Made by a program: the position numbers and the translations under genes
Shown here: positions 1 to 6,242 of the stretch, piece after piece
How the letters are laid out: the number at the start of each line of letters is the position of its first letter
Position numbering within the stretch: position 1 is the first letter of the stretch
From: a virus
Reading direction: 5' to 3' (one strand)
Virus record (IMG/VR): IMGVR_UViG_3300031841_000394
Coordinates: 1-22,535 of that record
Length of the DNA: 22,535 nt
Notes under the pieces: model-generated
Database searches by the model: none
Told to the model about the DNA's origin: nothing
The model's input: the letters and a program-made list of their open reading frames with translations, nothing else

Positions 1-284
1 GATTCACGTAACATATTGAAATCATTAGAAGAATAGTAAAAGTTTATCAGGTCAGTAACCTTGCCGCTTGGCTTGATGTTCACAACCTTTGACTGTTCCT
101 CTCTCCAATCGTCTATCTGTTTGTTTAACTCCTTTGCAAGCTGTCTACTTACACGTAGGTCATTACCTAATTCTTCACGTGACACAACACCTGCATTGAC
201 AAGTTTCTGTGGTGGGTTGAAGCGGTACGATGTGTCACCCGAAAGTGACACTCGTTTCTGTACAAATCTAGGCAGTGCTACCAT
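1..284 (-). CDS. tyrosine integrase, N-terminal part (runs off the left edge)
   Basis: The frame opens with ATG at 284 behind an AAGGAGA ribosome site and stays open to the window edge, giving 94 residues. The start (MVALPRFVQKRVSLSGDTSY) and the later LINFYYSSNDFNMLRE stretch resemble the arm-binding and early core-binding regions of tyrosine recombinases of marine temperate phages. The Arg-His-Arg-Tyr catalytic residues would lie outside the window and cannot be checked. If complete, the protein would recombine phage attP with a host attB. The start lies inside the end of the upstream gene (17-base overlap), so translation is probably coupled. The alternative is another phage protein with a similar N-terminus; the family call is from recognition, not from catalytic residues. 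Confidence 0.68.
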   Translation of the reverse strand, partial: MVALPRFVQKRVSLSGDTSYRFNPPQKLVNAGVVSREELGNDLRVSRQLAKELNKQIDDWREEQSKVVNIKPSGKVTDLINFYYSSNDFNMLRE

Positions 285-528
285 TAATCTTCTCCTTTAC
301 TAATTCAAAGGCAGACACTGCCAGTATGTGTATGTCATCAAAAATATCATCACTATCATGATACTCATTTCTTTCAGTAACATGATCCTGTATCCACTTC
401 ATACGTGCATCATGCATTTCATACTCAGGTGACGAGTCAGATAAAATTTCATCTGGAAATTCTTCTGTTAGGTGGTGGGCAGAAGCCCACTTTAGATATT
501 CCCACCACTCTTGACTTGACATGCTCAT
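268..528 (-). CDS. small acidic protein of unknown function (86 aa)
   Basis: This is an acidic protein without recognised motif, starting MSMSSQEWWEYLKWASAHHL. The first ATG (528) shares one base with the stop of the DUF932 gene (TAATG), and a second ATG at 522 is possible. It has no signal peptide or membrane segment. Its end overlaps the integrase start by 17 bases, so DUF932 protein, this protein and integrase appear to be made from one leftward message. No function can be assigned. Its place between DUF932 and integrase might suggest an accessory or control role, but nothing in the sequence shows this. Confidence 0.75.
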   Translation of the reverse strand: MSMSSQEWWEYLKWASAHHLTEEFPDEILSDSSPEYEMHDARMKWIQDHVTERNEYHDSDDIFDDIHILAVSAFELVKEKINGSTA

Positions 529-1358
529 TAAGCAGCTTCCAGTTGTACAAATCGTTTATCCGATACCCACTTGGATACCTCTTGCTCACGTGACCACATG
601 CTGATTGCCTGTGTGTCATTGCCAGTGTTACGTAGGTTGAAACCATTTCGTTCATCGGCATAGGAAGCGTAGTTAGTAAACGCTGAGTACAATGCCCACT
701 TGTTGTGACCACGTTGTGATGCCTCATGTAGATACAATTGATACATTTTCTCTGCCTTGCGATCAGACTTGATCATCTCATCAAGCAATGACTTGATGTC
801 AACGTACTTCGTAGAAGTCTCAGCCCATACTTGCATCTTTGCTGCTTCTGCATAGAAGTCAGTACGTGCTCGTTGTAACTCACCTATGAAGCTATGTAAT
901 GAGAACCCAGAGGTATTCTTTCTACGTACCTTGTCATACTCACCACGTATCATACCGTTGGTGCAAAAGAAATCAATAGCACCAAAGTATACTTGGTTAC
1001 TGCATGACCCATCAACACCATGCAAAGCAATGATACGATTGCCTATGCTAGTCTCCATCTTCTCAGTTACGATGGGTACTTGCATGTCAGGCATAGTAAT
1101 GTCGAGCATTGACCATGCACCATTACGTGCAGTAGACCACCTGTAGTTGGCGTTCTCAAGGTCACCGTCTGTTAACTCCTCAGTAATTGTATCATACATA
1201 TTACGGTAGAAGTCACCGTGTGATGCACACTTGAACCCTTCACCCACGATACCAAGGTAATCGCCAGTGTCTTGATTTATAACATATTTTTTGTCATCCA
1301 TCTTTGTTGGTTCAAAGTCTACGTCAAAGTCTAAGTGTGTTGGAATATCAAATGGCAT
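528..1358 (-). CDS. DUF932-family protein
   Basis: The protein has 276 residues and the hallmarks of the DUF932 (phage/plasmid-like, TIGR03299-type) family: an N-terminal GIVGEGFKCASHGDFYRNMY segment, a central CTNGMI motif, and a C-terminal WALYSAFTNYAS segment followed by an Arg. The family is widespread in phages and plasmids and its biochemical role is not established. I chose ATG 1358 because a strong AGGAGA (1365-1370) lies 6 bases before it. The longer in-frame ATG at 1376 would place that ribosome site inside the gene. A promoter-like TGATATAAC lies upstream at 1402-1410. The gene is the largest in the leftward block and is followed by the 86-aa gene and integrase. Confidence 0.88.
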   Translation of the reverse strand: MPFDIPTHLDFDVDFEPTKMDDKKYVINQDTGDYLGIVGEGFKCASHGDFYRNMYDTITEELTDGDLENANYRWSTARNGAWSMLDITMPDMQVPIVTEKMETSIGNRIIALHGVDGSCSNQVYFGAIDFFCTNGMIRGEYDKVRRKNTSGFSLHSFIGELQRARTDFYAEAAKMQVWAETSTKYVDIKSLLDEMIKSDRKAEKMYQLYLHEASQRGHNKWALYSAFTNYASYADERNGFNLRNTGNDTQAISMWSREQEVSKWVSDKRFVQLEAA

Positions 1359-1401
1359 ATATTTTCTCCTTTTCATTTGTTATATTGGCAACTGATAATT
1401 A

Positions 1402-1429
1402 GTTATATCACATACCGTTTCCCTGTACT
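1402..1429 (-). promoter_or_regulatory. candidate promoter for DUF932 gene
   Basis: On the minus strand an extended -10 element TGATATAAC (1402-1410) stands in the 83-base gap between the hydrolase stop and the DUF932 start. A weak -35 (AGTACA, 1424-1429) is 16 bases upstream. The same TGATATAACTA core recurs before the DUF1127 and capsid genes. This would let DUF932, the 86-aa gene and integrase be transcribed apart from the upstream genes. Confidence 0.45.
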
Positions 1430-1441
1430 AGTAACGATAAG

Positions 1442-1834
1442 CTATTTGTAAAATATGTGTGACCCTAAAGTCACAGTGTGTTCGTAGTGCTTGCTCCAGA
1501 AGGGGCGAACATAATTTGCATGGTAGTAGATAGACCCATCGGTATTGTCCTTGACATACCCACGTACTACGTTGTGTGCTACAAGCTGCGAGTACAGCCA
1601 CGCACTTTTCTCTTTGGGTGTGTCGGACTTACCGTCACAGTACCAACTAAACTGGCATCTGCCTCTACCTTTTTCAAGACCCTGATACACCACAGAACAT
1701 GCGTCATCAGGAAACTTGTCACTTGCAACACGATTGAGGACAACGTGAGCCACACCTATCTGGCTTTCCAATGGCTCACTACGTGCCTCATAGTACACGT
1801 TGAGTGCAATACATGTAAGCATCTCAGCTATCAC
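1442..1834 (-). CDS. SleB-type cell wall hydrolase (Hydrolase_2)
   Basis: The protein matches the Hydrolase_2/SleB fold of peptidoglycan lytic transglycosylases or amidases. It has an ALNVYYEARSE motif holding the presumed catalytic Glu (residue 16), then AHVVLNRV, FPDDACSVVYQG and CQFSWYCDG. At about 130 residues it is the bare catalytic domain. I chose GTG 1834 because it overlaps the upstream stop as GTGA, with GGAG 8 bases upstream. TTG 1858 and ATG 1822 are the other options. No signal peptide is visible, so it needs a holin or acts from the virion. A second, unrelated wall hydrolase (M15 type) sits in the late lysis cassette, so this one may serve entry, lysis-timing or another step. 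Confidence 0.85.
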   Translation of the reverse strand: MIAEMLTCIALNVYYEARSEPLESQIGVAHVVLNRVASDKFPDDACSVVYQGLEKGRGRCQFSWYCDGKSDTPKEKSAWLYSQLVAHNVVRGYVKDNTDGSIYYHANYVRPFWSKHYEHTVTLGSHIFYK

Positions 1835-2004
1835 TGTTGTATCTCCACCTCTAGACAAGCCACAGTCTCGCCTTTGTGTGTTATCATTTTAGCTGCTTTG
1901 CTCAGTTCAATCTGGCACTCTTCCAGTGTGGCATAGTTACCCAACTGGTAGTACTCAACTGTCTGTGTACTGAATAGCTGCATCCATATTAATATGTACA
2001 TCAT
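1831..2004 (-). CDS. small exported or membrane-anchored two-cysteine protein (57 aa)
   Basis: The ATG at 2004 overlaps the stop of the 169-aa gene as TAATG, and its stop overlaps the hydrolase GTG by four bases, so it is locked into the operon. The N-terminus (MMYILIWMQLF) is hydrophobic, like a short signal or anchor. The rest contains YATLEECQIELSKAA and a second Cys in VACLEVE. The same layout (hydrophobic start, EC, about 20 residues, C) is found in the 63-aa protein at 9625-9816. Small marine-phage proteins of this shape are common and of unknown function. The two Cys suggest a disulfide in the periplasm; this is inference. Confidence 0.7.
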   Translation of the reverse strand: MMYILIWMQLFSTQTVEYYQLGNYATLEECQIELSKAAKMITHKGETVACLEVEIQQ

Positions 2005-2513
2005 TACGCTGCCTCCTCTTCAAAACGAAACCATGATGGCACTGGACGGTTAGTCCACTTCATACTGAACCTACGTTGCTTGGTCATGTAGAACTTACGA
2101 TAGCTATTGATAGGCCAGTTCTCTCCACTCTTGAGGTCAGTGTGCTCACTGAAACACTCAGGGTGTGGTGTTATGTCACCTTCAGGTATGTACTGCGCTG
2201 CATCTTGCAAGGCAAAGTAATGCTTGTTGGAAGCATGGCGTCTGCCATACCTGAAGCTGTACTCAGCTTGCATGTGGTCAAACAAGGCAAGGCCATAGTT
2301 ATAGTTGGCACGAGTTTTAGCTGCCCATATTGTACATGGGTGCTTCTGATGCACTGGCTTGTACAGATCATGCTTCTCTGCATACTCTGGTGCATGTTGC
2401 CATACAGCAGTACATAACATCTGTGCCTCTTCCAATGGCATCTTGACTATGTGTTTGTCACACAGTTCACGTGAAATCCATTCGGGTGTGTAGCTTATTA
2501 GAAATCTATTCAT
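2004..2513 (-). CDS. conserved phage protein of unknown function (CDKHIVKM family)
   Basis: This 169-residue protein carries motifs I recognise from a family frequent in cyanophages and other marine phages: CDKHIVKM with LEEAQML following, then HPCTIWAAKTRANYNYG, SFRYGRRH, and SYRKFYMTKQRRFSMKW near the end. The His, Cys and aromatic conservation suggests an enzyme or nucleic-acid binding protein, but no reaction is known to me. It has no membrane segment. The start overlaps the preceding 29-aa gene by 8 bases and the stop overlaps the 57-aa gene by one base. Some family members carry DNA-repair-like annotations, which I cannot support from sequence. Confidence 0.78.
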   Translation of the reverse strand: MNRFLISYTPEWISRELCDKHIVKMPLEEAQMLCTAVWQHAPEYAEKHDLYKPVHQKHPCTIWAAKTRANYNYGLALFDHMQAEYSFRYGRRHASNKHYFALQDAAQYIPEGDITPHPECFSEHTDLKSGENWPINSYRKFYMTKQRRFSMKWTNRPVPSWFRFEEEAA

Positions 2514-2595
2514 CTTTAGCTCTAAGTTTAGCCCAATGATCTAGGCAAGGCTCATGGTTGAGTGGTAGTTCATCTTCAAAATACACAGTATCCAT
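2506..2595 (-). CDS. tiny acidic protein (29 aa)
   Basis: This short frame reads MDTVYFEDELPLNHEPCLDH and ends LRAKDE. The evidence is positional. The ATG (2595) has AAAGGAG (2604-2610) 8 bases before it, shares a base with the stop of the 28-aa gene, and the stop overlaps the next start by 8 bases. The composition (acidic, with His, Cys, Trp) looks protein-like. No function is known. Confidence 0.55.
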   Translation of the reverse strand: MDTVYFEDELPLNHEPCLDHWAKLRAKDE

Positions 2596-2681
2596 TAAGG
2601 TATCTCCTTTGGTATTGGGTGGTTGCCCCAGTCATCGTGTGGATCATCAGGCGGCAACGGTTTCTCCTTGTTGGTCATCAT
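2595..2681 (-). CDS. tiny proline/aspartate-rich protein (28 aa)
   Basis: The frame starts MMTNKEKPLPPDDPHDDWGN and ends HPIPKEIP. It begins inside the end of the 128-aa gene (35-base overlap) and its TAA overlaps the ATG of the 29-aa gene, so a chain of coupled reading frames is plausible. The ribosome site is weak (AAGAAG). The composition is biased (Pro, Asp) but not random-looking. It may be a real microprotein or only a device that carries ribosomes to the next gene. Confidence 0.45.
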   Translation of the reverse strand: MMTNKEKPLPPDDPHDDWGNHPIPKEIP

Positions 2682-3033
2682 CTTCTTTATACACTATTAC
2701 ACGTACATCAAAGATGCAATCTTCAACCATTACAACCTCTGAACGTAGCTTCACAGTGTCTCCCTCCTCCGCAAACTTACGCAAGTTCTTGATGCTAATA
2801 CGTCTGTCACCTCTGGTTCTGGACTTGTAGAACGTAACAATAGTAGGGGTATCGTCCTCATACAGTGCATGACACCAGTAGTTGTGATAGTATTTACCAT
2901 CAGATACATCTGCTTCCAACTTGTCATATGTATAGTCAAGCTCTTGTTCTAAGAACTCTCGCACAGATTTGTTGGCATCTATTATGCTCTTGTCGAGCAT
3001 GGTCTTAGTTAGTTTTATCTTTGCTTCCATCAT
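2647..3033 (-). CDS. hypothetical protein (128 aa)
   Basis: The protein is charged and soluble: an N-terminal helix-rich half (KIKLTKTMLDKSIIDANKSV) is followed by a beta-rich half with TPTIVTFYKSRTRG and VMVEDCIFDVRVIVYKED. A strong AAAAGGAG stands before tandem ATGs (3033 and 3030). It overlaps the end of the small membrane protein gene upstream by 29 bases. I do not recognise the family. The strand pattern in the second half could be an OB-like or SH3-like fold, which is a guess. Confidence 0.75.
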   Translation of the reverse strand: MMEAKIKLTKTMLDKSIIDANKSVREFLEQELDYTYDKLEADVSDGKYYHNYWCHALYEDDTPTIVTFYKSRTRGDRRISIKNLRKFAEEGDTVKLRSEVVMVEDCIFDVRVIVYKEDDDQQGETVAA

Positions 3034-3208
3034 TCAATCTCCTTTTAACTGTTTGTATAACTACACCTATTATATACACTTGTAATGTAGTTAAATAAAT
3101 AACAGGTATATTTATATTATCTTTGTGTACCCCAAATGTCACACCTATAGCTATGATAAATGGCAGTGCCAAGTAACAAGTTATAGGTGCAAACAAATGG
3201 AATATCAT
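3005..3208 (-). CDS. small membrane protein (67 aa)
   Basis: Two hydrophobic stretches can be read: about residues 3-25 (FHLFAPITCYLALPFIIAIG) and 36-54 (IPVIYLTTLQVYIIGVVIQT), joined by a short polar loop with His and Asp. The C-terminus is basic, ending KRRLNDGSKDKTN. This predicts an inner-membrane hairpin. ATG 3208 overlaps the upstream stop as ATGA. Small two-helix early phage proteins may act in superinfection exclusion or as holin-like proteins. No motif decides between these. Confidence 0.72.
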   Translation of the reverse strand: MIFHLFAPITCYLALPFIIAIGVTFGVHKDNINIPVIYLTTLQVYIIGVVIQTVKRRLNDGSKDKTN

Positions 3209-3444
3209 TGTACTCTAAAGGGTGCTTCGTGTATGTAGTCTATACCTTCGTAACCCTCTAGCTCGTACTCACCGCACTCAATGAAGTCAATGTGTACGGC
3301 ATCAGGATTAGCCTCACGTGCCATCTTCATGGCAAAGTCAGTGGCAGTATGCCAGTCCTTGATTGATGGGTATAGGTCATCAAGATTGATAGCACTCTTA
3401 GTACCGTCAATCTCAACAACTATTTCATAGCCTTTTACTATCAT
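3205..3444 (-). CDS. hypothetical acidic protein (79 aa)
   Basis: The start at ATG 3444 (MIVKGYEIVVEIDGTKSA) has AGAGGAAG just upstream and a TAATG overlap with the previous gene. The longer GTG start at 3471 is less likely. The N-terminal beta strands are followed by an acidic C-terminal part (ECGEYELEGYEGIDYIHEAP). No family is recognised and there is no membrane segment. It sits in a run of coupled small genes. Confidence 0.72.
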   Translation of the reverse strand: MIVKGYEIVVEIDGTKSAINLDDLYPSIKDWHTATDFAMKMAREANPDAVHIDFIECGEYELEGYEGIDYIHEAPFRVQ

Positions 3445-3719
3445 TAGTCTTCCTCTGGTGTGTGATACCACGCCTTGTCATCATCAGGCATAACGTATGG
3501 ACGATAGTGTTCTGGATAACCGTTCTCGCCTATACGTGGTCTAAAGTCAAATAGGTTCTTCAATGTCCAAGACATTTCTTGTAGCTTACGTACCTTGCCT
3601 AGATCAGTGTCGAACATCTCGCCAAAGTCTGATACTATCTCATCTATGACGTGATACAGACCTAGTAGTTCTACTACCTCTTCACGTGTTAGCTCTGTCT
3701 TTACTGTTTTCTCTGTCAT
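3444..3719 (-). CDS. hypothetical protein (91 aa)
   Basis: I place the start at ATG 3719 (MTEKTVKTELTREEVVELLG) because GAGGAG lies 7 bases upstream; a TTG start 15 bases earlier is weaker. The N-terminal half looks alpha-helical, the C-terminal part is rich in Pro, Tyr and Trp and contains FRPRIGENGYPEHYRPY. No known domain is seen. The start lies within the small 49-aa frame (38-base overlap). Confidence 0.72.
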   Translation of the reverse strand: MTEKTVKTELTREEVVELLGLYHVIDEIVSDFGEMFDTDLGKVRKLQEMSWTLKNLFDFRPRIGENGYPEHYRPYVMPDDDKAWYHTPEED

Positions 3720-3831
3720 GTTTGTACTCCTCAATTATTTTAGTTGCAATGTTCTTGTATCGGGTAATGATGAGCACACGCCCATCACTACCATACACAA
3801 TATACTTACCTTTATGTTTACCTAGCCACAT
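3682..3831 (-). CDS. small basic protein (49 aa)
   Basis: The frame starts MWLGKHKGKYIVYGSDGRVL and continues through ITRYKNIATKIIEEYKHDRE to stop at 3682. The ATG overlaps the end of the 115-aa gene by 10 bases, with a close GGAG. The KYIVYGSDGRVLIITR stretch resembles a beta-hairpin and the rest a helix. It fills a gap that would otherwise be empty in a densely packed operon. The overlap with the next gene is fairly long, so I am not certain. Confidence 0.5.
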   Translation of the reverse strand: MWLGKHKGKYIVYGSDGRVLIITRYKNIATKIIEEYKHDRENSKDRANT

Positions 3832-4169
3832 TGCTCCAACTGTTGCTCCACTTGCTTCAATCTAAGACGCAGTTTACTACGTTCAATCTTCAACTGAGTT
3901 GATCCGTTCTGTACCCACTTAGGTTGAATGATACCCACAGACTGCAATACCTTTGACCTGTATGCCACACGTGGCTCATACTCGTTAGTCTCAAGGGCAA
4001 TCTGTTTGATTGACTTGTTGTTCCAGTGTTCGGCAATGTAATCGTCAAGGTACGAATAGTTGTAGGTATAGGCTACACACTTTTTCATGTGGAATGTGTG
4101 CTCTGCATACAACTCAGGATGCGTAGCTTTAACGATTGGTCTTACTGATTTAAACATTGGGGTAGTCAT
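3822..4169 (-). CDS. possible helix-turn-helix protein (115 aa)
   Basis: After a basic N-terminus, residues about 42-77 (DDYIAEHWNNKSIKQIALET then NEYEPRVAYRSKVLQSVGI) read like a helix-turn-helix DNA-binding unit of the type used by phage regulators and terminase small subunits. The C-terminus (IERSKLRLRLKQVEQQLEQC) is a probable coiled coil, suggesting a dimer. AAGGAG lies 8 bases before the ATG. This is one of few DNA-binding candidates in the leftward block and might recognise one of the palindromic sites listed here; that link is speculation. Confidence 0.65.
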   Translation of the reverse strand: MTTPMFKSVRPIVKATHPELYAEHTFHMKKCVAYTYNYSYLDDYIAEHWNNKSIKQIALETNEYEPRVAYRSKVLQSVGIIQPKWVQNGSTQLKIERSKLRLRLKQVEQQLEQCG

Positions 4170-4190
4170 TTTATATACTCCTTATATAAG

Positions 4191-4337
4191 TTATTGTGAT
4201 ATTTTACGTGCTAGTGCTTTGTTCTTACGTGCAATTTTACGTAAACGTTTGTGCTCATCACGCTTTGGTTTCTGTCCAACGTTGGACACTTTTTTGGTGC
4301 TTGCAAACTTAATAAAGTTTTGCATCTCGTAACGCAT
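4191..4337 (-). CDS. small very basic protein (48 aa)
   Basis: The frame starts MRYEMQNFIKFASTKKVSNV. The second half is a Lys/Arg-rich helix (RKIARKNKALARKISQ). AAAAGGAG stands 8-9 bases before the ATG. The strong positive charge suggests nucleic-acid or ribosome binding. One of the perfect 14-bp palindromes (4274-4287) lies inside the gene and encodes its SNVG residues. Its start overlaps the 51-aa gene by 29 bases. Confidence 0.65.
   Translation of the reverse strand: MRYEMQNFIKFASTKKVSNVGQKPKRDEHKRLRKIARKNKALARKISQ
4274..4287. repeat. palindromic site GTCCAACGTTGGAC, copy 1
   Basis: This is a perfect 14-bp palindrome inside the 48-aa gene. The immediate flanks extend it to a 16-bp palindrome, TGTCCAACGTTGGACA. 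It is one of four sites in the leftward half and intergenic region; see the finding. Confidence 0.85.
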
Positions 4338-4464
4338 TGTACTTCTCCTTTTTACTAGGCTTGCGTTTCGTGCCCTTTTTAGGTGGCACTACCTGTGGCT
4401 GCTTGCGCTGTTCGAGCATAGCTTTTGCCACTGGATTCGTTATATTTCTCTGTTTCAATTTCAT
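4309..4464 (-). CDS. small basic protein with NPVAK motif (51 aa)
   Basis: The frame starts MKLKQRNITNPVAKAMLEQR, then PQVVPPKKGTKRKPSKKEKY, and ends at a TAA inside the next gene. The RN-x-x-NPVAK start followed by a basic tail is a layout I recognise from a widespread small phage/bacterial family of unknown function. The gene overlaps the end of the 101-aa gene by 86 bases in another frame and the start of the 48-aa gene by 29 bases. No clear ribosome site is seen, so coupled translation is likely. It is too short to be caught by usual length cut-offs. Confidence 0.6.
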   Translation of the reverse strand: MKLKQRNITNPVAKAMLEQRKQPQVVPPKKGTKRKPSKKEKYNALRDAKLY

Positions 4465-4684
4465 CACGTATTCCTTTTAATACAGCTATAAGATTATCCA
4501 AAGTTGCGGCATAGTTTTGTATGTATGCAGTATCCCATGTGCTACCGTCTTCAGGTACAATAGCCACCTCTTGTATAGCGGCAGTACCATTATACTTAGA
4601 ACTAGGGCAGTCATAATGTTGTGCAATAGATACTTTTGTGCCTTTGTGAAAAACACTAATGTTATTAAATAAATCGTCCATCAT
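4379..4684 (-). CDS. hypothetical protein (101 aa)
   Basis: This soluble protein begins MMDDLFNNISVFHKGTKVSI and has a mixed first half followed by a predicted helix (AATLDNLIAVLKGIRDEIET) and a low-complexity tail (YARTAQAATGSAT). A GAGG ribosome site precedes tandem ATGs at 4684 and 4681. The last 86 bases are shared with the 51-aa gene in another frame; the simple tail may be a by-product of that overlap. No family is recognised. Confidence 0.7.
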   Translation of the reverse strand: MMDDLFNNISVFHKGTKVSIAQHYDCPSSKYNGTAAIQEVAIVPEDGSTWDTAYIQNYAATLDNLIAVLKGIRDEIETEKYNESSGKSYARTAQAATGSAT

Positions 4685-4688
4685 AACT

Positions 4689-5273
4689 TTACCTCGCTAT
4701 GTTATGTTGTCTGCGCCATGCTACCCAAGTGATAGCTTGCATTTGATAACCTTTGATACCAACTTTGTCGGCAGCTTTGTAGTATGCATCAGCAATGATG
4801 CCATATTCCTTGACACCTACGTTGTTGTTCTTGAGAACTCTACGCAGTCCATCATGTATGTTCTTGGCGTGACCGTCTACAGTCACAACGTCTAGTCCAA
4901 CTATGTTGGCAAAGAAAGCTGTAGTCTTACGTCCATTGAGTTTAGCCATCAATGCTTTCTTACGAACCATCTTTTGCTCAAGCATATCCCATGCCTTACG
5001 TTTGTTGGCAGGATAGGCAGACACAGTTACCTCATCTATACTGCAACCATTTGTAAATGCCTCAATCAAATCACGTGCAGACTTGAGATTGACAGACCAA
5101 CCAAGGTTGGGAGACAGTGCAGCAATGACACCAACAGTAGTGTTTACACTAACGCCAAATTCTTTGGCAATCTTTGTGGCGTCACGCTTTGCAATGGCAT
5201 ACCATTTCATGCCATGATCAATCTCATCAGCAGTAGCTGAACGATAAACTTTTAGTATTTGTCTTACAGACAT
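4689..5273 (-). CDS. conserved phage protein, possibly DNA-glycosylase-like
   Basis: The 194-residue protein has motifs I associate with a family common in actino- and marine phages: ILKVYRSAT at the N-terminus, VGVIAALSPNLGWSVNL, VSAYPANKRKA, and VTVDGHAKNIH near residue 135. The all-helical pattern with a conserved VDGHA segment recalls HhH-GPD base-excision glycosylases, and I believe the family carries a DUF number (possibly DUF7178), but I cannot verify either. If right, it would act on modified or damaged bases. The ATG at 5273 overlaps the upstream stop as TAATG. Confidence 0.68.
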   Translation of the reverse strand: MSVRQILKVYRSATADEIDHGMKWYAIAKRDATKIAKEFGVSVNTTVGVIAALSPNLGWSVNLKSARDLIEAFTNGCSIDEVTVSAYPANKRKAWDMLEQKMVRKKALMAKLNGRKTTAFFANIVGLDVVTVDGHAKNIHDGLRRVLKNNNVGVKEYGIIADAYYKAADKVGIKGYQMQAITWVAWRRQHNIAR

Positions 5274-5539
5274 TATTCTTCCCTCGCATCTAAAGATATT
5301 GCAGTAAATGAATGTGTTTCATCCCATTCCTCTGGTATAATACCAGTGATTAAAAACTGGATTTGATCCCCATTGAAATGCGGAAACATATCATGGGCAT
5401 TTAGACCCCAGTCTTCCCAATGCTCAAGATTGCCTTGACGTGTAGGTAACACCATTGAATTGACGTTACCAGTAAGTACAGATGATCTGTGAACTCTCAC
5501 AAATCCATCATCTACGTGTTCGATTTTATGTATCATCAT
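5273..5539 (-). CDS. hypothetical protein (88 aa)
   Basis: The protein starts MMIHKIEHVDDGFVRVHRSS and is rich in His, Trp and acidic residues, with LEHWEDWGLNAHDMFPHFNG in the middle and a beta-rich end. It has a GAGG ribosome site. The palindrome at 5556-5569 ends 17 bases upstream of its ATG, so this gene and those after it are the most likely targets if that site is an operator. The family is not recognised. Confidence 0.72.
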   Translation of the reverse strand: MMIHKIEHVDDGFVRVHRSSVLTGNVNSMVLPTRQGNLEHWEDWGLNAHDMFPHFNGDQIQFLITGIIPEEWDETHSFTAISLDAREE

Positions 5540-5555
5540 AAACCTCGTTTAAAGT

Positions 5556-5569
5556 GTCCAACGTTGGAC
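5556..5569. repeat. palindromic site GTCCAACGTTGGAC, copy 2
   Basis: This perfect copy lies in the 38-base gap between two leftward genes. It is the only copy in a short promoter- or leader-like position close to a start codon in the block. On the minus strand it is flanked as CCGTCC...GGACAC. Confidence 0.85.
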
Positions 5570-5577
5570 GGTTTCAA

Positions 5578-5811
5578 TTAATAGTAGTCAGCGTAGTCAG
5601 CTTGTTCAAGCCAACGTAGTGCTACGTCTGGTGATGATGCACCAACAGACATACAAATGTCAACAGCTTTCTGCTGTTCTTCACGCTCTTGTGCTATTTG
5701 ACATTCAAGTTCACGCTGCAAATAGTCAACGAGTTCAGCAGTAGGCTGAATGTTACGTGGTCGAAAACCATGTACGTCTTTGTACAAATCACTGAAAAAT
5801 TTGTATTCCAT
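5578..5811 (-). CDS. small phage protein with KDVHGFRPR motif (77 aa)
   Basis: The N-terminal MEYKFFSDLYKDVHGFRPRN motif is one I recognise from small proteins of many phages. The rest is a charged helix (LQRELECQIAQEREEQQKA) and an acidic end (LEQADYADYY). The start is ATG 5811, because GAGG lies 6-8 bases upstream; the ATG at 5823 would put that site inside the gene. The function of the family is unknown. A candidate promoter with an inverted repeat lies directly upstream (5841-5881). Confidence 0.72.
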   Translation of the reverse strand: MEYKFFSDLYKDVHGFRPRNIQPTAELVDYLQRELECQIAQEREEQQKAVDICMSVGASSPDVALRWLEQADYADYY

Positions 5812-5840
5812 TTTAAACCTCATTGTTAATGTCTACATAT

Positions 5841-5881
5841 GTTATATAACACTTTCACTAATAATTCAAGTGTTATATAAC
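5841..5881 (-). promoter_or_regulatory. 14-bp inverted repeat with embedded promoter
   Basis: Arms GTTATATAACACTT (5841-5854) and its exact complement (5868-5881) enclose 13 bases. Each arm contains the self-palindrome GTTATATAAC, so the two palindromes are 31 bp apart. Read leftward, TTGAAT (5864-5869) and TATAAC (5841-5846) are 17 bases apart, a fair sigma70-type promoter facing the 77-aa gene. No T-run follows, so a terminator is less likely. This looks like an operator-controlled promoter. Confidence 0.55.
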
Positions 5882-5891
5882 TATGAGACTA

Positions 5892-6053
5892 TTAAAGTTC
5901 ATCCAGATACATTACCAGATAGTTGATTGCCATTACGATTATGAACACAATTACCATGTGTGGTATTGCAAGTAATGTGTCACTTGTCATGCCGATTAGG
6001 ACTATAGTCACTAGTGCCATGCCATTCACTAAGAACATTAAAAATGGTATCAT
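5892..6053 (-). CDS. small two-helix membrane protein (53 aa)
   Basis: Almost the whole protein is hydrophobic: MIPFLMFLVNGMALVTIVLI forms one segment, a polar GMTSDT turn follows, then IPHMVIVFIIVMAINYLVMY forms a second, ending LDEL. This predicts an inner-membrane hairpin. The ATG (6053) follows the stop of the 53-aa gene upstream by one base, with GGAG about 8 bases before it. The size and topology suit a small holin-like or exclusion protein; neither can be shown. Confidence 0.68.
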   Translation of the reverse strand: MIPFLMFLVNGMALVTIVLIGMTSDTLLAIPHMVIVFIIVMAINYLVMYLDEL

Positions 6054-6054
6054 T

Positions 6055-6216
6055 TTATAACTCCAATTCTACAATTTGACCATTATCCAAATGGATACCT
6101 TCTACGTGAAAAAGATCGTAGGAAGCATCCACAGCATCTTGATATGTATCATAACTCGAATGTATGAAAGGTTTACCCAATTCATTAAAACCAACAATAA
6201 TCCACATTTTATCCAT
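6055..6216 (-). CDS. hypothetical small protein (53 aa)
   Basis: The protein starts MDKMWIIVGFNELGKPFIHS and continues with a YDTYQDAVDASYDLF helix and an acidic end. The pattern (beta strand, helix, beta strand) suggests a small alpha/beta fold. ATG 6216 has GGAG 7 bases upstream; ATG 6207 is an alternative. The stop lies one base from the next start, so the two genes are likely co-translated. Confidence 0.66.
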   Translation of the reverse strand: MDKMWIIVGFNELGKPFIHSSYDTYQDAVDASYDLFHVEGIHLDNGQIVELEL

Positions 6217-6242
6217 TGTTAAACTCCAGTAGTGGAAACAGC

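Noticed and set aside
61-303. Open frame of 80 codons on the plus strand at the left edge
   Set aside because: It is antisense to the integrase start, which has a strong ribosome site and recognisable sequence.
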